Shown: in pieces, positions 35,311 to 44,409 of the stretch
How the letters are laid out: each line of letters starts with the position of its first letter
How positions within the stretch are numbered: position 1 is the first letter of the stretch
Assembly: GCF_014284175.1 (NCBI RefSeq)
Contig: NZ_JACOGA010000001.1
Span: 186,001 to 250,000, forward strand
Reading direction: 5' to 3'
Length of the DNA: 64,000 nucleotides
Origin: Affinundibacterium flavidum
GTDB taxonomy: Bacteria > Pseudomonadota > Gammaproteobacteria > Burkholderiales > Burkholderiaceae_D
The notes under the pieces: generated by a model
Database searches by the model: none
What the model saw: only the letters and a program-made list of their open reading frames with translations
What the model was told of the DNA's origin: nothing
Made by a program: the position numbers and the translations under genes

Positions 35311-35532
35311 AAGATTCCTATTGTGAAATGTATCCAAGAAGGATAACGAGAATAAGTCAGAGCGTGACAAATTCAAACGACTATAAGGTCATATTCTTAT
35401 GCGGTTTTGGGAAATACAGCGTAGCTTTTTGATTTAAGAATAAATTTAGCAAGTGCGATTGCGTTTGGCGAATCGCACTTGTATCTGCGGTGTAACTGTC
35501 GTGCAGTTGCAATAGCGTAGCTCGATGGAAGT

Positions 35533-38121
35533 TTATTTTAGCGGCACCAATTCAAATCTCTGCCGCGTATTTTTTTCGACGACAGGTTTGGAGTACAGCA
35601 AGGGAAAATATTCCCCTTTCGCCCATTGCTCTGCCAAGTCCCGATAGTGCGGGCTGCTCGGATCACCAGACTGACCGGGTGCGTTGACAGCGCGTGAATT
35701 ATCCCAGTTGCCGACATCGATCACGACACGGAACGAAGGCCCGTTCAATTGGATGAAATCGGTCAGGCGATAAGTCGATTGGTTGACGGTATTTGCACTA
35801 CCTCCGCGTGCCAAAGGACCTACATCAAATTGGGTGCGGCTGGTGCTATCTAGCATTTTTGAAAAAGGATGGGCGAACAGAGTTTTTTGCAGATTACCCC
35901 AACGCCAGTTTTTGTTATCCATGCCTTGTGAGAGTTCTAGCTTTTTATAAGCTGCAGCTAAACTATTGAGTAATAGCGTATCGCGTGCCGTTTTTGCTTG
36001 CTGTGGATTGTTGCCAAATTGGGTTGGATAGCTAGCGCCGCTATTGCCGACATTGATGCCATTCATACTTTCCAAGTTATCCAACATGCGCGTCATATCC
36101 GGCATTGTGGCGACATGAATTGCTAAGTGATCTAGCATCAGTTCTTTATATGCTGGTGCCAGTGTTTGTGTCAGCCAGACTTGGAACAGTGCCGCAGCGG
36201 CGGAATCTGCAGATTCGATATGGTTCCAGTTGAGTAAAACTTGTAGTGCTTTTTGCGTCACTTCATCGTTTGCTTTTAAGGTTTTTAGAATAGCGGTCAG
36301 ACGTTGGGCGGGCAAAGATAAGACATCATTTTGCAATTGCATAGAGTCTTCTAATGAAAACTTTTTATCTTGCGATAAGACATCCGCGATGCGCTGATAG
36401 CGCGCTGGGTACGGCCACTCGAACCCCAGTTTTCTATCGCGATATGGATAAGATTTCGGTAGATTCATTTCATTGGCAGAGGCAAACCAGGCATTCTTCG
36501 GGTTGTAGCTGGACGGTAATTTATCGCCCGATAAAAAGCCTGCCCATTCATAGCGCCCATCGCCAGGCACTGGCAGTAGGCCATCCCAGTTAGGACGTAT
36601 AGGAGTCAAGCCACCCGGTACCCAGCCGATATTACCTTTGACGTCGGCGTACACCTGATTTTCGGTCGGTGCGCCCCAATGCAACATGGCTTTCTTAAAT
36701 TGGGAAAAATTTTGTGCGCGCATATAGTCGACACTACCAAAATACGGTGCCATGCCAGCTTGTAACCAGCCTGTGCGTACTGCAAAAGCACGATTCTTAT
36801 TGGCCTCTTGAAAAATTACTGGCCCATGGCGAGTAAACAATAGTTCGGATTGCAGAGCTGTGCGGTCTTTGACTTGGAACACTTCAACTTGTTTCTTGAA
36901 GTTTTCCCATTTGCCGCGGTACTTGTACTGCATCTTATTTGCTGGATTGATCTCGTACACATACAAATCTTCCTGATCGATACTCATGATTGTCAGGCCA
37001 AAAGCGATGGTGCCATTGTGACCTATGGAAATGCCTGGCAACGCGGGTTCGCCAGCGCCTATTACGTCTAGTCCTGGCGCACTCAAATGCGCGATATAGC
37101 GTAAGGACGGCGCTGAATAAGCGCGATGTGGATCGTTCGCCAAGATCGCCCGACCTGTACTGGTTTTTGAAGGAGCGATCACCCAATTATTGCTACCTTC
37201 CTGGCGCTCATCGGTAGTTGGTAACGGCGTTTGTTGTGCTAGCGTGTCATTACTTGAGCCCGCGGTTTGCGATAGTCGTAGGGTGTTAGCATCGAATTCG
37301 ACGTTTTGGGTCGCCAAGGTAAATTGGCGCAAAATGCCGTCCGGCAGACAAGGATCAAGTCCTTCTGGAACTTTTGTAATCCAGGTAGGTGACAGACGCT
37401 GACGTACTTCGTCAGCACTTAAATTTCCATCGCAAGCGAATTTGGCACGCGTGATTTCCGACGTCAGGTTGCGCGTCAATCCATGGCTGCGTATGCGTAC
37501 GACATCTTCTGCTAACCAATGCGCTGGAAGATAGTTGAGCGTTTTAAATTCTATCGGTAAGGCGTCGCGATTCTTGTGAACGTAATCAACATAGGCATTG
37601 ATCCCTGCGACAAAGCGCTTACTTAATTGTTCTGCATGTTGGCCATAGGCTGCCCATTCTTTGTGCATGTCACCGCGGTATAAGAATAAGCGTGCCGCGC
37701 GGTCTTGTTCTAAAAAGCTGGCACCAAATACTTCTGATAATTGCCCTAAACCACGGCGACGCCATAAGTCGAGTTGAAACAAGCGGTCGCGGGCGGCATT
37801 AAAGCCTTGTGCGAAAAACAGGTCATCCTGATTTTTGGCGTAGATGTGTGGCACGCCCCAATGATCGACCAATATTTGTACTGGTTGTTGGAGTTCTTTC
37901 ACCTGCCAGGATTGTTGTAATTGTTGTTGTGGGGCACGAGTTGAGGTGTCTTTTTGAATGACTTGCTGTGCGGTATTGTTTTTTTTGACTTCTAATGCGC
38001 TAGCATGTGCAGGATAAAACATTTGTAGACTGAGCAAAGCTAGGCTAAGCTGAGCAAGTCGCTGCATACGGTGGTGGCGCTTTTCAGTGTGTATCTGGGT
38101 GACTGCATTGCTTATTTTCAT
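35533..38121 (-). CDS. Penicillin acylase family Ntn-hydrolase
   Basis: An 862-residue precursor of a periplasmic Ntn-hydrolase; family members cleave amide bonds of acyl-homoserine lactones or beta-lactam side chains after self-cleavage into two subunits. The autocatalytic junction shows as EGSNNWVIAPSKTSTGRAIL, with S310 as N-terminal nucleophile of the beta chain. The alpha part begins VQILVDHWGVPHIYAKNQDD. The oxyanion and substrate Asn region is near LPGISIGHNGTIAFGLT. The frame reaches up to 38193 through a 12-bp tandem repeat with an ATG in most units; a start at 38121 or 38067 is more credible, since the signal peptide MQRLAQLSLALLSLQMFYPA begins there. The natural substrate is unknown. 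Confidence 0.88.
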   Translation of the reverse strand: MKISNAVTQIHTEKRHHRMQRLAQLSLALLSLQMFYPAHASALEVKKNNTAQQVIQKDTSTRAPQQQLQQSWQVKELQQPVQILVDHWGVPHIYAKNQDDLFFAQGFNAARDRLFQLDLWRRRGLGQLSEVFGASFLEQDRAARLFLYRGDMHKEWAAYGQHAEQLSKRFVAGINAYVDYVHKNRDALPIEFKTLNYLPAHWLAEDVVRIRSHGLTRNLTSEITRAKFACDGNLSADEVRQRLSPTWITKVPEGLDPCLPDGILRQFTLATQNVEFDANTLRLSQTAGSSNDTLAQQTPLPTTDERQEGSNNWVIAPSKTSTGRAILANDPHRAYSAPSLRYIAHLSAPGLDVIGAGEPALPGISIGHNGTIAFGLTIMSIDQEDLYVYEINPANKMQYKYRGKWENFKKQVEVFQVKDRTALQSELLFTRHGPVIFQEANKNRAFAVRTGWLQAGMAPYFGSVDYMRAQNFSQFKKAMLHWGAPTENQVYADVKGNIGWVPGGLTPIRPNWDGLLPVPGDGRYEWAGFLSGDKLPSSYNPKNAWFASANEMNLPKSYPYRDRKLGFEWPYPARYQRIADVLSQDKKFSLEDSMQLQNDVLSLPAQRLTAILKTLKANDEVTQKALQVLLNWNHIESADSAAAALFQVWLTQTLAPAYKELMLDHLAIHVATMPDMTRMLDNLESMNGINVGNSGASYPTQFGNNPQQAKTARDTLLLNSLAAAYKKLELSQGMDNKNWRWGNLQKTLFAHPFSKMLDSTSRTQFDVGPLARGGSANTVNQSTYRLTDFIQLNGPSFRVVIDVGNWDNSRAVNAPGQSGDPSSPHYRDLAEQWAKGEYFPLLYSKPVVEKNTRQRFELVPLK

Positions 38122-38190
38122 TGTTGTGGTCATTGTTTTGGCCATTGCTTTGGTCATTGTTTTGGTGATTATTGGGGCCATTATTTTTAC
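38119..38190. repeat. Six 12-bp tandem repeats at the acylase N-terminus
   Basis: Units begin at 38119, 38131, 38143, 38155, 38167 and 38179 (for example CATTGTTTTGGC). Read on the minus strand each encodes a four-residue unit, mostly Met-Thr-Lys-Thr-like (MTKA, MAKT, MTTT), giving a ladder of in-frame ATG codons before the signal peptide. Confidence 0.85.
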
Positions 38191-38193
38191 CAT

Positions 38194-38525
38194 AGTTGAT
38201 GGAGGTAATGAGGACTTGCCTTGTTTGTTGATGTTTGTTGAAGCTTGTTAAGATTTGTTGAAGTTATTCTTTCGCGTTAGTATAAGTCCAATTAAATGGA
38301 TTTCGTTCCGCTGATTTTACGTTTCGTCGCAAGCTGTTTGTTTCTGTGCTGTGTGAAGTTTAGTATTTGCTTTTATCGAACGTCTTGCTTGTGCATCCTA
38401 CCAATTAGCTCGCATCAAGCATATCGATCATGTTCGTTTCAATAAAAAAAGCCGGCACATTTATGCATTATCACTGGCGCGAGCCACTGTGTCTTTGTTC
38501 AACCTAACCTGAAAATGAACAAATA
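38194..38525. other. Intergenic region with 10-bp tandem repeats
   Basis: A 332-base divergent gap between the acylase and the first DUF418 gene. It contains four 10-base units at 38224-38263 (TTTGTTGATG, TTTGTTGAAG, CTTGTTAAGA, TTTGTTGAAG). No other feature is recognised; both divergent promoters must lie here. Confidence 0.6.
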
Positions 38526-40316
38526 ATGGAACAAATATCCGAAAAAGTAAGCACCATAGCGGCCTCTAAGCCGTTTCCAGAATTCAAACCCGTCGCTGAT
38601 AATGAACGCATACAAGCTTTGGACGTCGTCCGTGGTTTTGCTTTAATCGGTATTTTCTTCATGAATGTGGAGTGGTTTAACCGTTCCTTTTTAGATTTTG
38701 GTTCAGGCATTCCGGCTAGTGCTACCGGCATCGATTGGCTCGCAACTTACTTTGTCAATTTCTTTGTCGCTGGCAAATTCTGGACGATTTTCTCCCTGCT
38801 GTTCGGTATGGGATTTGCAGTGATGCTGACACGTTCGGAAGAGAGCGGGCGTGCCTTCGTGAAACCCTATATTCGCCGTATTGTTGCCTTGGGCGTCTTT
38901 GGTTTGCTGCACACCATTTTGTTATGGCCTGGCGATATTCTCTACAGCTATGCATTCACTGCCGCAGGATTGTTAATCGTGTTGTTTGGGCAATGGAAAT
39001 GGGTAGTGGCAAGTCTGTTTGCTTTGATCGGCATATGTTTTATTCCTGGCATGAATTCATTTGGTGTTGTGGTTGGCGGTATTGCTTTCATGGGCTTAAT
39101 CGCGCTGTTTATCCGGAATGAAAAAATCGTGAATTTCCTTGGCAAAAAAATGCCATTGTTTTCCGCGATTGCGACAGGAATCGCTTTATTGATGACAATC
39201 GCTGCGATTGCAAGTTGGGTCTTGCCACCTATGAAAGAAGCGCGCAATGGCTTAACTGGTGGTTCGGCTGCATTTTTCATTATGGCTTATTTGTCAGCGA
39301 GATTTCATCAGCCAGCAGAAGCGCGTTTTTGGCGCGCAGGCGCTTTGATTTATAGTCTGCCATTCGTCATTGGCGTGGTGTTTGGTATCATCGCTTATCA
39401 AAAACCAGTTAGCAGCGTGTTTAATTCGCCAGAAGCTGTGAAGCTCGCAGCTGAAAAAATGGTGATTAAGAATGCAGAAGAAGCTGCCGAAAAAGCGGCG
39501 AAGGCAAGCGGGAAACCGATTCCTAAAAAGCTTGAAGTGAAAGACGATAAGAAAGTCGTGAAGACGGATGATCAGAAAAAAATTGAACGTGATGCCGACA
39601 CGATTAATCGCATTCAAGAGAATAAGCAAAAAATGGCAAAAGATGTCGCTATATTGTCTAAGGGCAGTTATACCGATGTAGTTAAACATCACTGGGACGA
39701 ATTTTTAGAAGGACCATTTAATGCTGCTGGTCAGGCTTTTGCAGCGATTGCTTTGTTCTTGATGGGGGTGTGGTTTGTGCGCGCCAAGATCATTACTAAA
39801 GCAGCCGATAATTTGCAATTATTCCGTCAAATCGCGATGTTTGGATTGCCAATCGGTTGGGGCTTGAGTGTATTTGCTAGCAGTATCGCAGTGAGTCATA
39901 CGCCGGGTGTGTCCGGTGATGGCTGGCAGTTGACGCAAATGTTATTGAATTTAGGGAACTTACCAACTTGTTTGGCTTATGTGAGTATTGTTGTCTTGAT
40001 GGTGCATAGCAATTCAGTGTTCTCAAAAATCAAAGTATTGGCACCGTTTGGACGCATGGCATTGACCAATTATTTAACGCAATCATTAGTGCAAGCAAGT
40101 TTCTTCTATGGTTGGGGCTTGGGTAATTTTGGTATGGGTCGTGCGCAACAACTCGGTTTTGCCATCGCAGTGATCTGTTTGCAAGTCTTGTTTAGTCACT
40201 GGTGGTTAGGTCGTTTCCGTTACGGTCCTATGGAATGGGTGTGGAGAGCGATTACCTATTGGCATATTCCTGCCTTGAAAATTGAACGTGTCGCATTGAA
40301 CCATCAAATGACTTAA
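38526..40316 (+). CDS. DUF418 (YeiB-like) membrane protein, copy 1
   Basis: A 596-residue integral membrane protein. It starts with the typical ERIQALDVVRGFALIGIFFM (around residues 28-47) and ends with the DUF418 signature (FGRMALTNYLTQSLVQASFF and later RYGPMEWVWRAIT). Many hydrophobic helices run from residue 35 to the end. Between them lies a long charged Lys/Ala/Glu-rich insertion (about 305-375), which is not part of the usual family. The ATG at 38526 is the only early start. A paralogue follows after a terminator. Function of DUF418 proteins is unsettled; transport is suggested for some. Confidence 0.87.
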   Translation: MEQISEKVSTIAASKPFPEFKPVADNERIQALDVVRGFALIGIFFMNVEWFNRSFLDFGSGIPASATGIDWLATYFVNFFVAGKFWTIFSLLFGMGFAVMLTRSEESGRAFVKPYIRRIVALGVFGLLHTILLWPGDILYSYAFTAAGLLIVLFGQWKWVVASLFALIGICFIPGMNSFGVVVGGIAFMGLIALFIRNEKIVNFLGKKMPLFSAIATGIALLMTIAAIASWVLPPMKEARNGLTGGSAAFFIMAYLSARFHQPAEARFWRAGALIYSLPFVIGVVFGIIAYQKPVSSVFNSPEAVKLAAEKMVIKNAEEAAEKAAKASGKPIPKKLEVKDDKKVVKTDDQKKIERDADTINRIQENKQKMAKDVAILSKGSYTDVVKHHWDEFLEGPFNAAGQAFAAIALFLMGVWFVRAKIITKAADNLQLFRQIAMFGLPIGWGLSVFASSIAVSHTPGVSGDGWQLTQMLLNLGNLPTCLAYVSIVVLMVHSNSVFSKIKVLAPFGRMALTNYLTQSLVQASFFYGWGLGNFGMGRAQQLGFAIAVICLQVLFSHWWLGRFRYGPMEWVWRAITYWHIPALKIERVALNHQMT

Positions 40317-40383
40317 TTTCTTAATGAATTGAAATAAAAAAGTCTAGCCTTGATACCCATTCAGGCATAATTAAGTTGTTAGT

Positions 40384-40417
40384 AAAAAGCGCTTCGATCT
40401 CGATTGAAGCGCTTTTT
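40384..40417. terminator. Terminator between the two DUF418 genes
   Basis: Stem AAAAAGCGCTTC / GAAGCGCTTTTT (12 bp) with a ten-base loop and a T-run. A strong intrinsic terminator after copy 1, so copy 2 needs its own promoter or readthrough. Confidence 0.88.
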
Positions 40418-40463
40418 AACATTTTTGAGCCCATCGATCTGTATCCATTGAATGAGGAGCATT

Positions 40464-42281
40464 ATGCACAACGAGATTATGCAGTCCGACAACAGTTCAG
40501 CCCAGGCTACATCAGTAACACCTGAAACATCGAAAGATACTCTTGCTCCAGTTGCCGCAACCGAAAGGATTGCTGTATTGGATGTTATTCGTGGCTTTGC
40601 TTTAATCGGCATATTTTTGATGAATATTGAATTCTTCAATCGCCCGGTCGGTGATCTCGGTAACGGTATGCCAGCAGGTCTTAGCGGCCTGAATTGGTTA
40701 GCAAGTTATGCCATCGCCTATTTTGTTGCAGGAAAATTCTGGACGATCTTTTCGCTCTTGTTTGGAATGGGATTCGCGCTGATGTTGACGCGCAGCCAGA
40801 CCAAAGGACGAGCCTTTTTTCAAATTTACCTAAGACGTCTGTTTGCTTTAGGGATTTTTGGAATTTTGCACCACGTCTTGATCTGGCCTGGCGATATTTT
40901 ATATAGCTATGCAATCGCCGCTTGTGGATTGTTATTGATCTTGTTTGGTAAACCTCTCTGGATTTTTGCGGCTGCGATTTTGTTAGGTCTACTGTCAGCC
41001 ATTCCTTCCATTAATCCTCTTGGTGCCTTCGCTGTTGCTCTCGCTATTTATGGCTGTATCGCATTGCTATTGCGCAGCGAAAAAACTTTAAAAATTGGTG
41101 GTAAATCTTTGCCCGTGATTACGGTCGCATTTTGTTTATTAGCTTGTTTATTATTGCTGACTGGCTTGGTGTCTTTTGCAGTTCCTGCGATGGCAAAGAT
41201 GCGCGGCGCGTGGGTCTTTGGCATATTGTGTTTTTTATTGGGATATTTATTGGCACGTTCGCATCAGCCTGTAGAAGATAGACCGTGGAAGATTGGTAGT
41301 TTGCTGTATTGCTCCTTATTTTTTTCTATGGCGATGGGCGGCGCTGCGCAATATTTTGGCGCGGGGCAAGCTAATACTTCAGGTGCAAAAGCCGATAGTG
41401 TTCAGACGATGAATGCTGCTGCATCTGCGTCTTCACCTTCATCTACGTCGGCAGCTGCTTCGATTGCCGTTGCGGCCTCGAATTCTGACGCAGCCTTAAT
41501 TTCAGCTTCAATCCCAGCCTCCGCTTCCATATCAAGCAGTGTCGCATCTCCGGCAAAATCGAAAGCGACTGAACTTGCAGATCAAAAGAAAAAAGAAGCA
41601 GAGCGACTCAAGAAGAAAGAAGAGAATAATCGTTTAGAAGCACAAATTTTAAGTAAAGGAACTTACCTTGAAGCTTTGAAATTTCGCGCGCATGAATTTG
41701 CAGAAAAATGGGCTGAGGTAGCAATTTTCAGTGCATTGATTAATTGTATGTTTTTGATCGGCTTTTGGTTTGTGCGTTCTGGTGTGATGGCAAACACGGG
41801 TACGCATTTGCCCATGTTTAAGAAATTAGCCATGTTCGGTTTGCCGTTCGGCATCGGTTTAGGTGTCTTGGGTAGTTTGCTGTCCACCGCGCCAGTTCAA
41901 GGTATGGAGAATGATCCTTATCTATTAGCGATGGGTTTGCTGTATCTGGGGAACTTGCCTGCTTGCTTGGGCTATGTCAGCCTCTTAGTATTAATGTTGC
42001 ATAGTAAAGGCGCATTTTCAAAAGTGGCGGTGTTGGCGCCTTACGGGCGTATGGCGCTGACGAATTATTTATCGCAATCTATCATTTGTTCTGCAGTTTT
42101 TTATAATTATGGATTAGGATATTACGGCATGCAACGCGCACATCAAGTGGTGTTTGTGGCGGTAGTGGTGATCTTGCAAGTCTTGTTTAGCCACTGGTGG
42201 TTGAGCAAGTACCGTTATGGCCCGATGGAGTGGCTGTGGCGTGCGATTACGTATTGGAAAGTGCCAGCATTCAAGAATTAA
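40464..42281 (+). CDS. DUF418 (YeiB-like) membrane protein, copy 2
   Basis: A 605-residue paralogue of the preceding protein. It has the same start (ERIAVLDVIRGFALIGIFLM), the same family end (YGRMALTNYLSQSIICSAVF, RYGPMEWLWRAITYW) and similar helices. The insertion at the corresponding place (about 310-400) is completely different: Ala/Ser-rich low complexity followed by a short Lys/Glu-rich run. So the two copies share a core while the loop changed. GAGGAG five bases before the ATG at 40464 decides the start against one four codons earlier. A terminator follows the gene. Confidence 0.87.
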   Translation: MHNEIMQSDNSSAQATSVTPETSKDTLAPVAATERIAVLDVIRGFALIGIFLMNIEFFNRPVGDLGNGMPAGLSGLNWLASYAIAYFVAGKFWTIFSLLFGMGFALMLTRSQTKGRAFFQIYLRRLFALGIFGILHHVLIWPGDILYSYAIAACGLLLILFGKPLWIFAAAILLGLLSAIPSINPLGAFAVALAIYGCIALLLRSEKTLKIGGKSLPVITVAFCLLACLLLLTGLVSFAVPAMAKMRGAWVFGILCFLLGYLLARSHQPVEDRPWKIGSLLYCSLFFSMAMGGAAQYFGAGQANTSGAKADSVQTMNAAASASSPSSTSAAASIAVAASNSDAALISASIPASASISSSVASPAKSKATELADQKKKEAERLKKKEENNRLEAQILSKGTYLEALKFRAHEFAEKWAEVAIFSALINCMFLIGFWFVRSGVMANTGTHLPMFKKLAMFGLPFGIGLGVLGSLLSTAPVQGMENDPYLLAMGLLYLGNLPACLGYVSLLVLMLHSKGAFSKVAVLAPYGRMALTNYLSQSIICSAVFYNYGLGYYGMQRAHQVVFVAVVVILQVLFSHWWLSKYRYGPMEWLWRAITYWKVPAFKN

Positions 42282-42335
42282 TTCAGGCCCAGCGCTGGCG
42301 CTTGTCTTAACTTCAAAAATTCAGATGCAAAAAAC

Positions 42336-42362
42336 AAGGGCAAGGTCGACGACCTTGCCCTT
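42336..42362. terminator. Terminator after DUF418 copy 2
   Basis: Perfect 13-bp stem AAGGGCAAGGTCG with its complement around one A, followed by TCGTTTTTC. A strong hairpin between convergent DUF418 and esterase genes; likely acts for both. Confidence 0.82.
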
Positions 42363-42418
42363 TCGTTTTTCTTGGAACTAATTTGAAGCTTTTGGACTAT
42401 TTAGACTAAACAAGCCAA

Positions 42419-43096
42419 CTAAGCCAACACCTTACGCAACCAGTTTCCTATGTCTGTGATTTCTTGCGGCGACACTGAGTGCTGCATCCAATAATCATGC
42501 CATTCAACTGGATAGCCAAGGCTGACTAACAGCTCACGTGACTGCTGCGCTCTTTGAATCGGGATCACAGGATCAACCGTGCCATGCACTAAGAAGATAG
42601 ATGTGGTTTGATTCGCAGTGTGTCGTTCAGCTGCTACTTTATCTGCTAATGGAACATAACCAGATAAGCCCATGATGCCTGCCAGTTTTTGTGGGTGACG
42701 TAAGCCAGTCTGCAAACTCATCGCGCAGCCTTGCGAAAAACCCGCCAGAATGATTTTGTCAGTGGGAATGCCGCGCGCATTTTCACGCGCAATCAAGGCT
42801 TCAATTTGTTGTTGCGAAAGGCGTAGACCGGCTTCATCTTCGCGCTTATTGATGTCAGTGCCAGCGGCAGCGATGTCATACCAGGCACGCATGATGTAGC
42901 CACCATTTAAGGTGACTGGAATTTGCGGTGCATTCGGAAATACAAAGCGAATTGCGGGACAATTACGCAGATCGAGTTCTTTAACAATCGGCACAAAATC
43001 ATTGGCGTCGGCACCCAGACCATGCATCCAGATCACTGCGGCGCTTGGATTGACACCACTTTCAATTTCTACTGTTTCTAAGAGTTCAGTCGTCAT
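42419..43096 (-). CDS. Alpha/beta hydrolase (carboxylesterase, PF02230-like)
   Basis: A 225-residue serine hydrolase of the acyl-protein thioesterase/carboxylesterase group. The fold is complete: AAVIWMHGLGADANDFVPI (oxyanion strand), nucleophile in ILAGFSQGCAMSLQTGLRH (GFSQG), Asp in VHGTVDPVIPIQRA, and His in YWMQHSVSPQEI. Family members cleave short-chain esters and thioesters. It lies 17 bases downstream of mog on the same strand and may be co-transcribed with mog and yjgA. Confidence 0.92.
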   Translation of the reverse strand: MTTELLETVEIESGVNPSAAVIWMHGLGADANDFVPIVKELDLRNCPAIRFVFPNAPQIPVTLNGGYIMRAWYDIAAAGTDINKREDEAGLRLSQQQIEALIARENARGIPTDKIILAGFSQGCAMSLQTGLRHPQKLAGIMGLSGYVPLADKVAAERHTANQTTSIFLVHGTVDPVIPIQRAQQSRELLVSLGYPVEWHDYWMQHSVSPQEITDIGNWLRKVLA

Positions 43097-43113
43097 GATT
43101 TATTTAGAAAATT

Positions 43114-43737
43114 TTACACTTCAGAAGTTTTTACGCGTAGTGCGGATTTTGGTCGAAATACTTTGCAGACCGCCTCATGTGTTTCGACATAAGGGCCACC
43201 AATCAAATCGATACAGTAAGGCACGGCAGCAAAAATTCCGGCAACCAATTGCTTGCCATCAGCGTCTTTTAAGCCTTCTAAGGTTTCTTTGATTGACTTC
43301 GGCTGACCAGGTAAATTTAAAATTAATGCAGCGTGATCCTTTGCTTCGCGGATCACTGCAACTTGGCGCGACAAGATGGCGGTCGGGACAAATTGCAAAC
43401 TGATCTGACGCATTTGTTCACCGAAACCTGGCATTTCCTTGGTCGCAACGGCGAGCGTCGCTTCTGGTGTGACATCGCGTCGTGCAGGGCCTGTGCCACC
43501 GGTCGTAATCACCAAGTCACAGCGAGCCTGATCGACCAAGTCAATTAAGGCTTGTTCGATCGCTGGTCGTTCGTCTGGGATCAAACGCGTTTCCATTATC
43601 CATGGCGTGCTGAGCGCAGCGCCGAACCATGCTTGCAAGGCGGGCAGACCTTGATCTTGATATACGCCGCTGGAGGCACGGTCAGAAATAGAAACGAGTC
43701 CTATACGGAGTGGACGATCTAAATCAATTGTTGTCAT
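43114..43737 (-). CDS. mog: Molybdopterin adenylyltransferase
   Basis: A 207-residue enzyme that adenylates molybdopterin before molybdenum insertion. Landmarks are LRIGLVSISDRASSGVYQDQ, then CDLVITTGGTGPARRDVTPE (the TTGGTG nucleotide loop), and LILNLPGQPKSIKETLEGL. The frame opens ten codons earlier; the ATG at 43737 is preferred. It overlaps the end of the yjgA gene by 14 bases, so the two are tightly coupled. The molybdenum enzymes it serves are not in this window. Confidence 0.92.
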   Translation of the reverse strand: MTTIDLDRPLRIGLVSISDRASSGVYQDQGLPALQAWFGAALSTPWIMETRLIPDERPAIEQALIDLVDQARCDLVITTGGTGPARRDVTPEATLAVATKEMPGFGEQMRQISLQFVPTAILSRQVAVIREAKDHAALILNLPGQPKSIKETLEGLKDADGKQLVAGIFAAVPYCIDLIGGPYVETHEAVCKVFRPKSALRVKTSEV

Positions 43738-44332
43738 CTTCAGAATCTTCGTCGTTTTCTGCGTCATCGTCGGATGCAGTAGCGGCTTTATTTTTAGCCT
43801 GAATTTCTTTCAATATCTGGAAGATTTCACGATAGGCTTTTGGCGGTTTGTTTTCCGCTTGTTCTTTGCGTGCATTGCGAATTAAGGTGCGCAAATGCTG
43901 TACATCGAGCTCAGGATTTTCTGCCATCAATTCGGTCAGCGCTTCATCTTTCGCCAGCAACTTTTCGCGTTTGCGTTCTAGCGAATGCATGGCGGCTGTC
44001 TCGGATTTGGAGGCACCTTTCCAGCTATCGATGGTTTTTTGAATCAGCGCAACTTCGGCTTCATCTAAGGTACGCATCTTTTTACCAACAAATTGCATTT
44101 GGCGACGACGGCCTTCGTGGTTGGTGATGTTCTGGCATTCCAGAATAGCGTCGCGGACATCTTCTGGCATAGGAACGCGTTTAACGCGATCACGTGCAGA
44201 ATCCACTAACTCTTGCCCCATTTTTTGCAGGGCGGTCATTTGACGCTTGAGTTCGGATTTGGATGGACGGTCGTATTCTGGTTCAAACTCGTTGGACTGA
44301 TAGCCGCAAGAGCCTCGATTCGGATTTGGCAT
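43724..44332 (-). CDS. yjgA: Ribosome biogenesis factor YjgA/DarP (DUF615)
   Basis: A 202-residue protein that in E. coli binds late 50S ribosome particles. It has an acidic C-terminal tail and a core typical of DUF615: PSKSELKRQMTALQKMGQEL, RVKRVPMPEDVRDAILECQN, then GRRRQMQFVGKKMRTLD. It ends with a run of Asp/Asn/Glu (about 185-202). It overlaps mog by 14 bases. The divergent neighbour pmbA/tldE, 77 bases upstream, is a common arrangement in beta- and gammaproteobacteria. Confidence 0.94.
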   Translation of the reverse strand: MPNPNRGSCGYQSNEFEPEYDRPSKSELKRQMTALQKMGQELVDSARDRVKRVPMPEDVRDAILECQNITNHEGRRRQMQFVGKKMRTLDEAEVALIQKTIDSWKGASKSETAAMHSLERKREKLLAKDEALTELMAENPELDVQHLRTLIRNARKEQAENKPPKAYREIFQILKEIQAKNKAATASDDDAENDEDSEDDNN

Positions 44333-44409
44333 TGGTAAATCTTCTATAAACTTATTGAAACGACTGCTATGATACTCTCTTTATCCTTTCAGCTAAAGAA
44401 ACAGAAGCT

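Noticed and set aside
39400..39660. Possible frameshift in the first DUF418 gene at the charged insertion
   Set aside because: The frame is open throughout, and both flanks continue the same membrane protein; it is an insertion, not a break.
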